NCBI GenBank assembly: GCA_905160935.1
Contig: CAJHZI010000240.1
Span: forward strand, 2,785,501 to 2,849,500
Source: Enchytraeus crypticus
Lineage: Eukaryota > Annelida > Clitellata > Enchytraeida > Enchytraeidae
Direction: 5' to 3'
DNA: 64,000 bases
Part shown: positions 20,130-32,500 of the stretch, piece after piece
Layout of the letters: each line of letters begins with the position of its first letter
Numbering within the stretch: position 1 is the stretch's first letter
Translations under genes and position numbers: made by a program
The notes under the pieces: generated by a model
Seen by the model: only the letters and a program-made list of their open reading frames with translations
Told to the model about the DNA's origin: nothing
Databases searched by the model: none

Positions 20130-23100
20130 TCAACTTGCCATGTCCTTCAACAACTGCACAATGTATTGAGCAACCTTTTCATCCCGCAGCATTTCAAGGT
20201 GCTTCTTTCCCGGAAGAGCTTTCAGAACAACCGGTTCGTTCTGTCTGCCGACCCAGCGCTGGCACCCTAAAGCACTGCGCAGGTTCACCGTGCCATCCCC
20301 ATCGTCCATAATGGTGAGAGAAGGCTGATAGTCAAACCAGTTATGACCAGTTTTCGCGGCGTTGTAGACAAAAGACAGTGGAGTGGATATATTTGTTCCG
20401 TATAAGCAATAGACCGGCACTCCAGGTGGCTTGAGTTCCTGAAACAGCAGAACTATTTTATTTTTTATTTCTATTTTAGTTCTCGATTCAGTAACATCGG
20501 AATGACCATCCAAGACTACTCTGACAATATGACAGTTTCATAAGATCTTTGAACTGATTTTCTGGATTTTGGAATTTGCCCGTTTTGGACCTCATTTTTG
20601 CTCAACAGCTTTGGTTTGTTTCAATAGTGATCGATGATGTCATGGACGACATTGGCACTTCTATCGTTGCTGTTGTTATTAAGAGAACACCGACATATTA
20701 AGTATAACAAGTAATACAAAAATTAACAAAACTTAATAAGCAATACACTGTTTGGATTGAGATGCTAAACAAAAATAAATTTAAAATTGAATATTAGAGT
20801 GATATGACCATAGATTACTATTTTACTTAAAAAAAACTGCAGTTTTGATAAAGAAAGACAATAAATTTGTAAGACTTAGAAAAAAAACAGCTGGACAGGT
20901 CATTTAGTACAGAAGGATGCATTGTTAACATATGTAATTGAAGGAAGAATGTAAGTGAAATTGGTTAGAGGCAGACTGAGACATGGGATGTTAGATAATT
21001 TAATAACAAATTTGTAAATAGGATGAACAGGAAAGCCGAGGATAGAATTGGTTGATAGATCTATACACCATGGACCTGCCATTAGGCAGTTCATTAACAG
21101 AAAGAGATTATTAATAAAAACTCAATGACGAAATATATTTATAATTTCTATACTGAAAATATCAACAAATTTCATGCTCATTACATTGTCCTAATGAAAA
21201 CAACATGGCAAACATAATCTGTACCCTTATCATAAAAATACGCATACTACACAACCATTGGTTATATAAAACCACTCAGTTATATTCTACTGCTTTTCTC
21301 AGTGTCACATTAGATGCCCCTAATGAAACTTACATAGTTTCTGTTTTGACAATTGTAAAATTTCTAAAATACATTCAGTAAATGCCCAGTAATTTTTTTC
21401 TATTAGCTAAGCAAAAAGGATCATACATAAAAAAATTTAACATGCATTATAGTGAAACTAATCAACTATGTTGATATCTATCACATTGAATACCACATGC
21501 TTAAATAGCAAGGCAATTTAGATCATTTTCTGTATAACCAGTCCTGTGAATGTCTGAGATTTTACTCTCACATTAGGGCGGCTGGGATTAGAACACAGGA
21601 GGGTTCAATTCAGCTCAGGATCTGTCATTTAAAACTTCATACCGTTATCCCTACGCCATTGAGACATTCTGTAAAACGTTCAAAGTAACATCGAAAACCT
21701 TTATGAGCCCCTCTGTGTCCTTCCTCAGTTCACTTCCAGTTGTATAGTTCAATTCCTTGAACAGCTCGTCATAGTCATTGACCGTGTAGTTACGCGACGG
21801 CCCATATATTAGAACCTCATCTTTCTTCCAGAACGTATCGTATGGCAGGAGAAAGGCTGAACTAGCCATTGTTCTCTGCATACCCCGCACAGCCATTGGG
21901 TCCAGGCCAAAAATATCCAAATTATAGCCTGAAAAATTCAATTAAATGAGTTGAATTCATGATACCAGCAAAATTAAGTAAATTTTAAAATGTAAATATT
22001 TCTATGTAATATATGGCTTACAATTATACAACATTAATTACAAAATTGCAGAGTTTTAGAATCACTAAACATATAAAAATATAGTGGAGATGTTGGTAAG
22101 ATTGTGACGCCCCTGATATCGTACTCTGGCGAGGAACCAGAGTTATATTCTTATTGATTAATTGATTTTCTACAGTGGATCAGTATGTGCAGGGTTCGGA
22201 TCCTGTGATCTCCCGTCACTGATGTCAATTCGGGAAAAGAAACTGATGTTAAAATCAGCATTATATAAAAATATATTTTCTGCGTTGGGCCCAGGACACT
22301 GAAGAATAGACAAAAATTAACTGCACAAGTCCTACAAGGCGACTGAGCAAGAACTGAAGAAGGTAACGGGAAACCACCTTTCCCAAGCTAAGGCATAGCC
22401 TTTGTGAAGGAATTAACTTGTTGATCTAAGGAGTGCTTTTAATGTATCGTGAAAGCAGACTCTGAGTATAACAATAAATGTATACATATCTTACACACAT
22501 CTTACATTAGATATAATAAATTCTAAGAATAATTATTATAAGAGAATATTCCATCTGATTTAAAAATTGAACAGTTTTGGAGGCACAATCACATACAATG
22601 CTAATACTAATGATACGAGAGTAATTCTACCTGAAGTGAAGAGTTGAACAGTTTTGGAGGCACAATCACATACAATGCTAATACTAATGATAGGAGACTA
22701 ATTCTACCTGAAGTGAAGAGTTGAACAGTTTTAGAGGCACAATCACATACAATGCTAATGATAGGAGATTAATTCCACCTGAAATGAAGAGTTGAACAGT
22801 TTTGGGGGAACCCCCGTACGGAGCACCGAGGGAAATGTGGGCCCTGATGTACTGATCCTTCCACTCCTGTGGACTATGATTGAGCAGATATAGTACGAGG
22901 AGATTACCCATGCTGTGACCTATCAAAACAATCTTCTGCTTCCCATTTTGCACATACATCTCTTCCACCAGGGCTCTAACGTTCTGGAAGTACTCTTCCA
23001 TTTCATCTGCAAAAACAATCATTGCATATACCAGGGGCGTCTTCGCTATATAGGCAATGACACAGTTTGCATCACAAAATTCTCCGTGGGTACCTAAAAA

Positions 23101-25506
23101 TCAAACTTAGGGGGGGAGTACTATAGTACTGTGCCCCACTAAGTTGTATTTTGCGTCATAGGCTAAAGGGGGGAGACGCCCCTGGCATGTACTACTAGAA
23201 TAATAATAATAGTACATGGCTTAATGACAGTGCCTTCATTCATTTAAAGTAAATTAACTAGTTTACTAAAACGAGGGCAAATCAGCACGGCTAAGAATAT
23301 TTAAACATCAGGAAATTTCAGTTAGTGCTTCTTAACAGAAAATGGGTACAATTTAGCACACACATCATAAACAAAGGTTAAGTATTGTCGGGTTCAGTTA
23401 GTACTGGGATGGTAGACTACTTAAACCAAGGGCAGACAGCTTTGAATTAAAAAACTCCCAGGTATTCAAGGGTTTTTCTTAAATCCACACTAGATACAAT
23501 TAGGATTACTAATACCCGAACAAGAAATAACAAAGCCTACAACAGCAATTAAACTGTAGCACAAATAGTATAACCAGACAATCAAAAATGCATCATTAAG
23601 CTACATTAAATGCTGAATGGTTAAATTGCTATTTGTTTTTCACTAGCCAGTGTCTGGCCATTAGTGCAGTTCTTGCTAGGATAATAATCCCAGGGATTTA
23701 GTAGCATAGCAGAAATTTTTAAAATCAGACTTACATTTCTACCAAATCTCTGCTCTTTATCACATTGCCTTAAAAGTTGAAACACTTTTGCGGAAGCCAC
23801 TTTTATAGCGCTTGTTTGTTTATTTAATTAGTATTTTGTATGAGTTCTGTACTTGTAAGAATAGAATTTGCGCTAAGAAACAAATATAAAATTAGACGTT
23901 AAAACAAAACCAACTCGGCGCCCTTCTGAAATCATATGGTGCTCCACGAACAGTGATGTTTCTCTTGTATCCCAGCTCACTCACCAGCATCTTGATGATA
24001 TCTTCATAGTAAACAGCTGCAAGAATCAATCCAAACATATAAATTACATATTTTTATAGTAAAAATTAAATTAAATAAGTATTAAATAACAGAAACCAAT
24101 TTTAATAGACTTTAGTTAACTTGGGATTCAAAGTAAGGCGATAACGATAAATAGAAACACAAAAAGAAAAAAAAAATTCACAAAATTTGTCCATTAGTGG
24201 AAATAATTTGGAAGCATAGATCAGAATAAGTCTTCAACAGAACAGATCATAAATTGACCTCCGGCATTTATTTAATGTAAAATGTAAACATTTTAAATAT
24301 TAGATTAACATTAACAGAAATAGAACAGTCGTCACAAATTCTATGGCAGTTTAGGCATCAAGTATCAGGTTGATTAGAGTGAGGTAAAATGCAAATAAAT
24401 GTCACTAAGCAAGAACTTAAGAAATGTCATTAAGCAGGAAGTTAAGAAATGTCATGTAGCAGAAATTTAGGAAATGTCATTAAGGAAAAATTTAAGAAAT
24501 GTCATTAAGGAGAATTTTTAGAAATGTCATTAAGCAGAAACTTAAGAATTAGTATTAAGCAAGAACTTGAGAAATGTCTTTAAGCAAGAACTTAAGAAAT
24601 GACACTAAGCAAGAACTTAAGAAATGACATTACGCAAGAACTTAAGAAATGTCATTAAGCAGGAACTTACGAAATGTTATTAAGCAAGTACTTACGAAAT
24701 GTCATTAAGCAAGAACTTAAGAAATGACATTTAAGCAGAAACTTAAGAAATGTCATTAAGGAGAATTTTTAGAAATGTCATTAAGCAGAAACTTAAGAAA
24801 TGTCATTAAACAGGAACTTAAGAAATGTCATTAAGCATAAACTTAAGAAATGTCATTAAGCAGAACTTACTTAATCTATTTTTAGTAGGATCCATGTAAT
24901 CGATTCCTGCAGTGCTACCAAACCCAGGCACTCTTGTCTCTACACCGGGTCGATTCTGACTGGTACGAGTTTTGTGATCATAGTGCATTCTAAGCATAAG
25001 AAATTTTCCAATCATGACAAATTATTTCCTGTTTACCATTTTTTTCTCTTTGACTACAAAAAGACACTCAAGTATAACGATTTACAATGATTTTGCTAAA
25101 ATATAAGATAAAACTTAAATTAAAAACTTTTGAACAGAAATATAACTACTCAAACAAGTTCAACAATTTTAAATTTAAAAAAGACAAACCTAAGATTATC
25201 TGCAAAGCACCCTGTAGCACCCGGGATTACAAAGTGGATATTGAGCCAGAGAGGGTACCAATCATCGGTGCTCTTATAGCACCAGAAATGCGGCGCTTCT
25301 GATTTGTTAAGACGTCCCTCAATCTGACTACCTCCATCTCCCGGAACTGCATCAATGAAGAAACATCAATTTAATAATACAAAAACCATGAAATCTGCAT
25401 TACTATAGTACACTGTATGGATACGATATAGTCACCATTGGCCAAATAGGAAGTAGCAATATAACACCTTGTTTTGTCTATATGATCAGTTCAAATAAAT
25501 ATATCA

Positions 25507-25556
<50 letters not shown>

Positions 25557-26729
25557 CAGTTAGAGTGCTACAGTCATCAAAGACAGCATCGAGCATTATT
25601 GAGACAAAATCAAGCCAGCGAGCAAAAAAAGAAGGTCCAAAAACGGTGCAAATTCCAAAATCCAGAAATTCAGTCCAAAGTAAAGGGAGTTAAAGAAAAG
25701 GTGGTTTAGGCGCAGGTCGCTGCTCATGGACACTGGATGGAAAAGAGAGATGGAAAAGATAGGTCTTCAACTGCTTATGGAACTGCTCATAGGAAAGCAA
25801 AGGCTGATGTGATTCAAATGAAGATTTCCGAAGATTGGATGGAAGAGAATTCCAGATCTGAGGTGCAGCATGCTGGAAAGAATGATTAGATAGCTTAGAG
25901 CGTGAAGGTAAGCTAGGTCTCACAAGAGTAATTAACTTAGAAGACCGAGTAATAGCAGGCTGCATCACTTTAATCAAGTGAGACATACAAGTTTGTCCAG
26001 GGATGGTGACATAAATAAATAATTAATAAATAAATAAAATAAATCTAAACCTTTACAACAGTGCTGAAAATATCATATATTTCATCTCTGGCACCTTTAG
26101 ACTATAAGATAATAAGGAAAACGATTAGGATCATGATAGAGCATTGCTGAACACATTCACTCCATAGCAGCTGATCCACAGACTACAATCACTTTTTAAT
26201 AATTGAATAATTTTTCAGATTAGGTATAGGTTGGTTCAGTCAAGATTGAGATGGTATGGGCTCATTGTAAGAAAGACGGAAGAGAAGTAGTAAAGAGAGT
26301 TTTAAGGGAAGCGCTGGATGTTAAGCTATAGAGAGGTATACCACAACTGTTGTGGGATGCAGTGATTAAGAAGGACATGAAAAATAGGGGATTGACTGAT
26401 GTTATGGTGTGGGACAGAGAGAATTGGAGGAGGTCTATTCGTATCCAGACTCAAGTTAAACTGGAATGTAAGGGAAAGATGATGATGATAATTTAAAAAT
26501 CTATTCAATATTCTATTGTCAGCTTGAACAATAAAATTTCACCTATACCAAAAAATCTAGATTCCCCATAATAGTAATATTTATCGGTTTAATTTAAGCA
26601 AAGGCAAAGCGAATTATTAAAAACAACTGACATTGTACCTAACAGGACAGGAAATAGCTGTTCATGATTGCTCGGAGCGGCTTTGGACAGTCCAGCAAGC
26701 AGAAGCAGTGCTGCTACAGCAAATCTCAT
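20130..26729 (-). CDS. PLA2G15: Lysosomal phospholipase A2 / LCAT-like acyltransferase (PLA2G15 family)
   Basis: Seven minus-strand exons: 26639-26729, 25190-25346, 24871-24989, 23915-24016, 22779-23006, 21699-21928 and 20130-20438. They total 1236 nt (411 codons plus stop; human PLA2G15 has 412). All phases agree. Residues 1-18 form a signal peptide (MRFAVAALLLLAGLSKA). Diagnostic blocks: LLVPGDGGSQIEG near residue 29, RVPGFGS, RGAPYDFRRAP, the nucleophile elbow IGHSMGN with Ser188, SLGAPYGG, DDGDGTVNLRSAL with the catalytic Asp (likely Asp357), and GKKHLEML with His389. The triad and oxyanion-side motifs are therefore intact. Known role: a secreted/lysosomal Ser hydrolase that deacylates phospholipids and esterifies ceramide. 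The exon 4 donor (GTTGGT) is atypical but is the only one that yields the conserved PNE junction. The donors of exons 3 and 5 are copied into tandem arrays in the following introns. Confidence 0.95.
20560..20682 (+). mobile_element. LINE-A 3' fragment
   Basis: Plus-oriented diverged copy: TTTCTGGATTTTGGAATTTG, then GACGACATTGGCACTTCTAT and a GTTGTTATT tail. In PLA2G15 intron 6, opposite to the gene. Confidence 0.7.
20960..21108 (+). mobile_element. LINE-C 3' fragment
   Basis: Plus copy reading AGGCAGACTGAGACATGGGA ... ACCATGGACCTGCCATTAGG and ending near AACAGAAAGAGA. In PLA2G15 intron 6. Confidence 0.7.
21425..21668 (-). mobile_element. S2 SINE next to PLA2G15 exon 6
   Basis: Minus-oriented copy matching 63512-63760: tail CATTATAGTGAAACTAATCA, B-box complement GGCTGGGATTAGAACACAGG and head complement GTTATCCCTACGCCATTGAG. 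Its head ends about 30 bases downstream of the exon 6 donor at 21698. Confidence 0.8.
22168..22262 (+). mobile_element. S1 SINE fragment
   Basis: GGATCAGTATGTGCAGGGTT plus CCCGTCACTGATGTCAATTC and an AAACTGATGTTAAAA tail match other S1 copies, although the 5' tRNA-like head is missing. In PLA2G15 intron 5. Confidence 0.65.
22569..22800 (-). repeat. Tandem copies of the PLA2G15 exon 5 3' edge and donor
   Basis: Units of about 71-78 bp, anchored at GAACAGTTTT near 22569, 22645, 22723 and, in the exon itself, 22795. On the minus strand the true end is CTTCATTTCAG before GTGGAA at 22778. Two intronic copies read CTTCACTTCAG before GTAGAA at about 22707 and 22631. Use of the first would add 71 bases and shift the frame. 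Confidence 0.9.
24395..24875 (-). repeat. 25-bp array starting at the PLA2G15 exon 3 donor
   Basis: About 19 copies of TTAAGAAATGTCATTAAGCA + GAACT. The last copy contains the functional donor (minus-strand GTAAGTTCTGCTTAATGACA at 24870). Several intronic units keep a GTAAGT-like hexamer, for example the two near 24670 and 24695. Confidence 0.88.
25508..25998 (-). mobile_element. LINE-A 3' fragment with RT C-terminus (copy 1)
   Basis: Minus-strand coding 25690-25986 gives a reverse-transcriptase tail containing HAAPQIWNSLPSNLRKSSFE and [11 protein letters not shown]. It is followed by the LINE-A 3' UTR and a long (TTA)n tail at 25508-25550. It lies in PLA2G15 intron 1 in the same orientation as the gene. 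Confidence 0.9.
26223..26492 (+). mobile_element. LINE-B 3' fragment with RT C-terminus
   Basis: Plus strand reads RLRWYGLIVRKTEE, then, after decay, KNRGLTDVMVWDRENWRRSI and a GATGATGATGATA tail. This is the best-preserved LINE-B end in the window. In PLA2G15 intron 1, opposite to the gene. Confidence 0.85.
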
Positions 26730-26978
26730 TTCTCTTCAAAGTTGCTTAGAGCAAGTACAATGATATAACCTACAACCCACATAATATTTCATCTAAAATA
26801 TTCAGATTGTCTTCTAGTTTATCCTAAATACTTAGTCATACAAGAAGCTAATTAATATTCAGATACAATATAAGTTAGGCCTATTACAAAGAACTTTAAT
26901 GGCAAAAACTGAATAAGTGATATATGCAGAGATATTGACAGGATTTAACACACTTTATTAAATTAGATAAATTATTTC

Positions 26979-27130
26979 CTCTATCAATTGTGTATACTAT
27001 ATCCTCTATCAATTGTGTAACCTGTACCCTCTATCGATGGTGTATCCTGTAACCTCTATCAATTGTGCAACCTGTATCCTCTATCAACTGTGTACCCTGT
27101 ATCCTCTATCAATTGTGTACCCTGTATCCG
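26979..27130. repeat. 25-bp minisatellite upstream of PLA2G15
   Basis: Six copies of CTCTATCAATTGTGTAACCT + GTATC at 26979, 27004, 27029, 27054, 27079 and 27104, a few hundred bases 5' of the PLA2G15 start. Confidence 0.9.
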
Positions 27131-28076
27131 GTATCACCAAATCTACATTCACTACACTACTATGTATCTATGTAGTAGTGTGAATACTAGGTATTAAATC
27201 AATATTGAAGATCGCGATGTATATGATTTTTGCAAAGGATTGAAATCAGAGGAGGAATAGGGTCAGAGAGACTACTCTAGCGCCTCCACTAGTGACGCCC
27301 AATAGTGATCGTTGCTGAATTTGAAAACGGCAGAAATAGATATCGAATATGTTATTGCTTTAAACACAGACATCCGATAATGGTTGAGATTTATTTCAAC
27401 CCATTAATTGCAGCCAGATTTAGAAGCCTATATAACCTATGCATTAGATCCACAATTAATTTACTAATCATATAAAATAAATAAATAGAAATAAAGTCTT
27501 TTCTTTATATAATACTCTAAAGTTTAATCTAAAGATCACGAATTAAATTCATTGTTTACATCTACAAACCACATGACCCTTGCCGCGGGAATATAAACAA
27601 AAGAATTAAAGTACAGCGTAGCATCCCTAATGCTAATGATAATATTGAATAGCATTTATAGTGAAGCTTATGCAAAATGATATCAGATTGTTAAAATGTT
27701 AGTTTTTAGTATAACTAGTTGTATATTTTCCTATTTATCTTTCAATCTTGAAAAGTAGCACCAAGATTTAAAAATTATATTAGAGTGCTAGCTAGTTGCG
27801 TTTAATGCTTATAAAGTTTTGCGTTGGGACAATATTTACGGGCTAAATTTCATGTAAAAGTTTACATTTTGCTATCGCTAATCTAATTCTCGAGAATATT
27901 GACGAGTACTGTCATGTAGGCCATTATAACCTCTATCAGAATTGGTGTGATATTAGTCTTGTCAACCTAATAGACTGTATCAAAGTAAGACCTACATTTA
28001 CCATCTCTCTTTTCCATCCAGTGTCCATGATTTGCGACCGGCACGTGAACATCCTTTTATCCCCCTATCGTTGGGC

Positions 28077-28170
28077 TGATTTTCTGGATTTTGGAATTTG
28101 CACCGTTTTTGGACCTTTTAATGCATTGGCTTATTGATTTATCTCAATATAGCTCGATGTTGTCATTAAT
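28077..28170 (+). mobile_element. LINE-A 3' fragment
   Basis: TGATTTTCTGGATTTTGGAA and TTTGCACCGTTTTTGGACCT, then a degenerate CTCGATGTTGTCATT end without a clear tail. Confidence 0.65.
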
Positions 28171-28404
28171 ATTCAAGATTTAAACTAAATTCAAGATTTG
28201 TAACTAAATAATTCTAACTTCGTTTAACTGTACTTCTTCAAGCAGTCATAAAGACTTACTATTTTCACATTTAGATTCACATGGATAAAAGTACTCTTAT
28301 ATGCATATGCAAATACATCCACGTACAATATTATACATATACAAAATACATAGACTACATATGTAATGAAATGCTCATGCATGATTATAACTAATACTTC
28401 TTTT

Positions 28405-28877
28405 ACAATAATAATAACGATAACAACAATTAGAGTGCTACAGTCATCAATGACAACATCGAGCACTATTGAGACAAAATCAAGCCGGCGAGCAAAAAGA
28501 AGGTCCAAAAACAGTGCAATTTTCAAAATCCAGAAATTCAGTCCAAAGTAAAGGGAGTTAAAGAAAGGTGGTTTAGGCGCAGGTCGCTGCTCATGGACAC
28601 TGGATGGAAAAGAGAGATGGAAAAGATAGGTCTTCAACTGCTCATGAAACTGCTCATAGGAAAGCAAAGGCTGATGTGATTAAAATGAAGATTTCCGAAG
28701 ATTGGATGGAACAGAATTCCAGATCTGAGGTGCAGCATGCTGGAAAGAACGATTAGATAGCTTAGAGCGTGAAGGTAAGCTAGGTCTCACAAGAGTAATT
28801 AACTTAGAAGACCGAGTAATAGCAGGCTGCATCACTTTAATCAAGTGAGACATACAAGTTTGTCCAGGGATGGTGAT
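28405..28877 (-). mobile_element. LINE-A 3' fragment with RT C-terminus (copy 2)
   Basis: Near-identical to 25508-25998 over about 440 bases. It includes the same coding tail and the same upper end at GTTTGTCCAGGGATGGTG. The tail is (TTG)(TTA)n at 28405-28432. It lies between PLA2G15 and the unidentified 29524 gene. Confidence 0.88.
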
Positions 28878-29523
28878 GGACTTATAGGTTAATGAAGCTG
28901 TTTTGTAAATGATACGCTCTTTAATCTTTAGCCAGTGCGTTCAAACTTCAAATCTTTAACCACTTGTTCAAACCATTATTCTGTACAATGCGTACGTAGT
29001 CACTGATCCTGTGAAAGATTTTTTGTGTACGAGATTTTATTCTGCAAATCGACTTATCGTTCTGGAATCAAAATTTGTGGATTGGACGCTTCATTAGTGT
29101 ATAAATCCCCATGCATTTATGCATTTGTTGGACACGCTCGGAAACTTTTTTACGGTGCCTTCTTAAAGGTGTTTAATAGCAGCTAGGCTGTTCCTAATTA
29201 GACTTATTGAGTTTATTTAAATTTACACTCATGAATTTTTATGCGCTTCAATTTGGCAGCGTTCAACATTGAAAGTAAAGTTGACACAAAACATTTTAAA
29301 GCAGACATGATTTGCAAGATTTGATGTTTCTTTAAATAATAGTTGCCCTCTCACTATGTCTTCTGTTGATTCATTTTTATCTGCACTTGTATTTACAATT
29401 TTTTTCGACTGCTGAAAGGTTTATATACTGTTAATTTGTTTTACAGCATTGAATATTAAGAAACTCACATCCTCTTTCATCATTAGTTAAATAAAATATT
29501 GAGCTGTGAATAAGGTATTAACA

Positions 29524-32500
29524 ATGAATCATTGTAATGGTAAAGATAGATGTCTGTGTTCAGATGTGCACTGTAGACTTCATAATTCACGCTGTTATCA
29601 AAACTTCCCTTACGTGCAACCAATTTATCCACCATATTATGCTGGATACTACCCTGTGCCCTTGCAATTACATTATACAAATAGAAATTATGTGACTTAC
29701 AACACAGTAGCCATTCAGCATCGTTTAAATGGAGGAAGTGTTTTTCCAACAAATCAGCAAGAAACAAGTCAACAGAATAATGAACTGTATGCATTTCAAC
29801 GGAGTCATCTGTCGTCGTTTATTGGTCGGTTGCCCTTTCCTTCAGCGATGCATCCAAGGAATCGTTTTAGTTCATATCCTGTGAACACTCAACGAAGAAT
29901 CAATTTCTTCGATGCGCCAATTGCTAGCGAATATAACCATAGACTGCCAAATCAACAACAAATGAGAAGTCATATAGGTTTCCAATCGATGAGGCTGATC
30001 GAAATTCCTGAACGAAATACGAATGGTGTGATGACGTCATCAAATTCTGTTGTAAACACAAAATCAATAAGTCTATGTCATAGCCATGCTGTGCAGGGTA
30101 TAAATTCGGCTTTGATATCTTCAAATGCGCTAATCACTACAAGTTCAATGCAGACTGCTGTTAGGGCAACTGATGAATCTTTGATTCCCCAAACCAGTAT
30201 TATAATAGATGGAAATGTACGTTCAAGTGGTGCAATCTCTTCTGAACTGTCCGCTGCAATAGTGTGTGAAAGTAGAAACACATCTCATAGAAACGTTGAA
30301 GAGCCGTCTATATCGAGTAGTTCCATTGTGAATGCTCCGTTCGGCAGTTCTTCCGTGTGGAAGATACAACAAAGACTTTCTTCATCACTACCTGAATCTA
30401 CCGTTTGTTCTGCCCCAAAGCAAACAGGTCCCTAATATTAGTATATTTAGTAATTATTTCTGAGAAATAATTTACTGTCAATCAGCATATTGTAAAAAAT
30501 GTTGATTGAGAGTCTATGTAAAGCATAATTATGATAACATTTGATTTACTAAGGTTATAAAAATGTTACATGATAAAAATTCATAGATTACCAGTACACC
30601 CTTTAAAAATAATTTATAATTAGAGATTATGTGAAATTATTGCAATAGATCTCTATTTAGAGACATCTTAGCTAATAATGTGAAATTTGAACCCTTTTGC
30701 ATGTTTAGGCATTTGTTATCTTAGTTATTAATGGTAATTTTATTAATGATATATATCATTAATGCTATTTTATATCATATGGTTTCATATTAGCACTGAA
30801 AAATTCTCTCACAATTGTTTTTACTGTCTATATAAGCCTAGCAGGAAAACTTTCTAGATAATGCCATTATATCTTGTACAATGAGGTCAACAATTAATTG
30901 CTCTTCTTCTCAATTATTTTGCATAGCTTAAATTTCGCGATAAAATTCTAGATGTCATTAGTTACTTGGTAAATTTCAATAAATTTCTCTCAAAAGTCAC
31001 AGCAGTTGTTCATTTGCTATCTGATCAGCCTGTTTCCTCAACTCTCTCTGGTACTCTGCTTTTCATCTTCTTTTGCTAAATCAGTATATTATTCTTAGGA
31101 GCAGTGATGTATGACATTTTGTAGGATTTTGTTTTCTTGGTATCTACTCACCTTAAAATATCGTTCTTTTAGTACCTGAATCCTTAGATTTAATTTTCTT
31201 AATTTTAAGTGTTGCATATTTTTGTTCAAAAAATTGTTTTGGCTTTGTGATACTTGACGTTGCTTTGAATGATTGTAGAACTCTAGTTGTACTTGTTGTA
31301 GGTCGCAGACACGAGGCGAATTGTGCAATTAAAAAGGAAAAACTGACGGAGACACTGGACGTGCTGGATGATGAACTACTCTCGTACACTCAGTCGGAAA
31401 AAACTTCTTTTCCAGAAGAAGCGACAAGTAACATAAATGAAGTCATTAACGATATCGTAAAATCACCCCAGAAACATAACAATCGTTCTGGTAATTTCAC
31501 ATTGGAGGAAATCAATCGTGAGCAGAGTAACCTGGTTTCAATGGTTATTTATAATAGAGCTCAGGAAACAGGTTCAGCGGAAGATGACCGTACACTGAGT
31601 CAGAATGCTTTGTCACGTAAAATGATTGAAAGCAGTTCAATCTCTAACGTCGTTACATCATGCATTGAAGAAAGGAATAAGAAATGGATGAATGCAATAC
31701 AGAATGAATTTAGCAATGGTATTGATTGTGCTAGATCTGCTTCTTTGTTAGAAATGAGCGATCGTAAGTCTGCATCATTTCCATCCAGCACTGAGAGTAG
31801 ATCTACTGATGAAAATTCTGATGTTGAAATTCTGCTTGAAGAATATAAGATGAATATAATTACTACTTCTAGCAATAATAATAATATGAAATTAAATACA
31901 GCTGAAATTCGTGAAGATAGCGTCAGTGAAACTACTAGTAGTAATGCAGTGGATACACGATGTATTTTGAAGTATGAAATCAGTCGAGCAAAGTCAGAGC
32001 CTAACTTCGATTCTTCTGAACGTTGTCTAGGAAAAATGAATCAAATCAATGAGGACGAAGGAGGTGAAATGTCTCTAGTGATGATTGTGCCTACGATGAG
32101 GCGTGTTGAAGTTTCTTTGCTTGAAAATACACCGAAAGATGAAAATGATAAATTAAGGAATGTAATTAAATGTGATGCTCCAATTGTTTTTAAACAGTCA
32201 AGTATTAGTTGCTCAGTCTCAGTACCTAATGATGATGATGTCTTCCCTATGAGTATCATTTCAAAAGACCAAACTTATACATCTAGCTGCGTGGAACGTT
32301 ACTGCGATGCTGTGGATGATTCGTCAGATGTCATTTATATAGGTACTGAAAAACCCAAAGCTGATGTAATTATAGCGATACCAGATGACTGTGAAAGTGG
32401 TGAAAACTCCGGCAATAGAGTGTCTGTAGGTCCTGGAACAATGCTAAATGAAGTGGAGAGTCAAGCTAGATTACATAGTACATCCACTTCAGACCAATGT

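Noticed and set aside
31247..31301. Start of the large ORF upstream of 31302
   Set aside because: Precedes the TTGTTGTAG acceptor and begins at a non-ATG codon; taken as intron, with the coding start in the 29524 exon.
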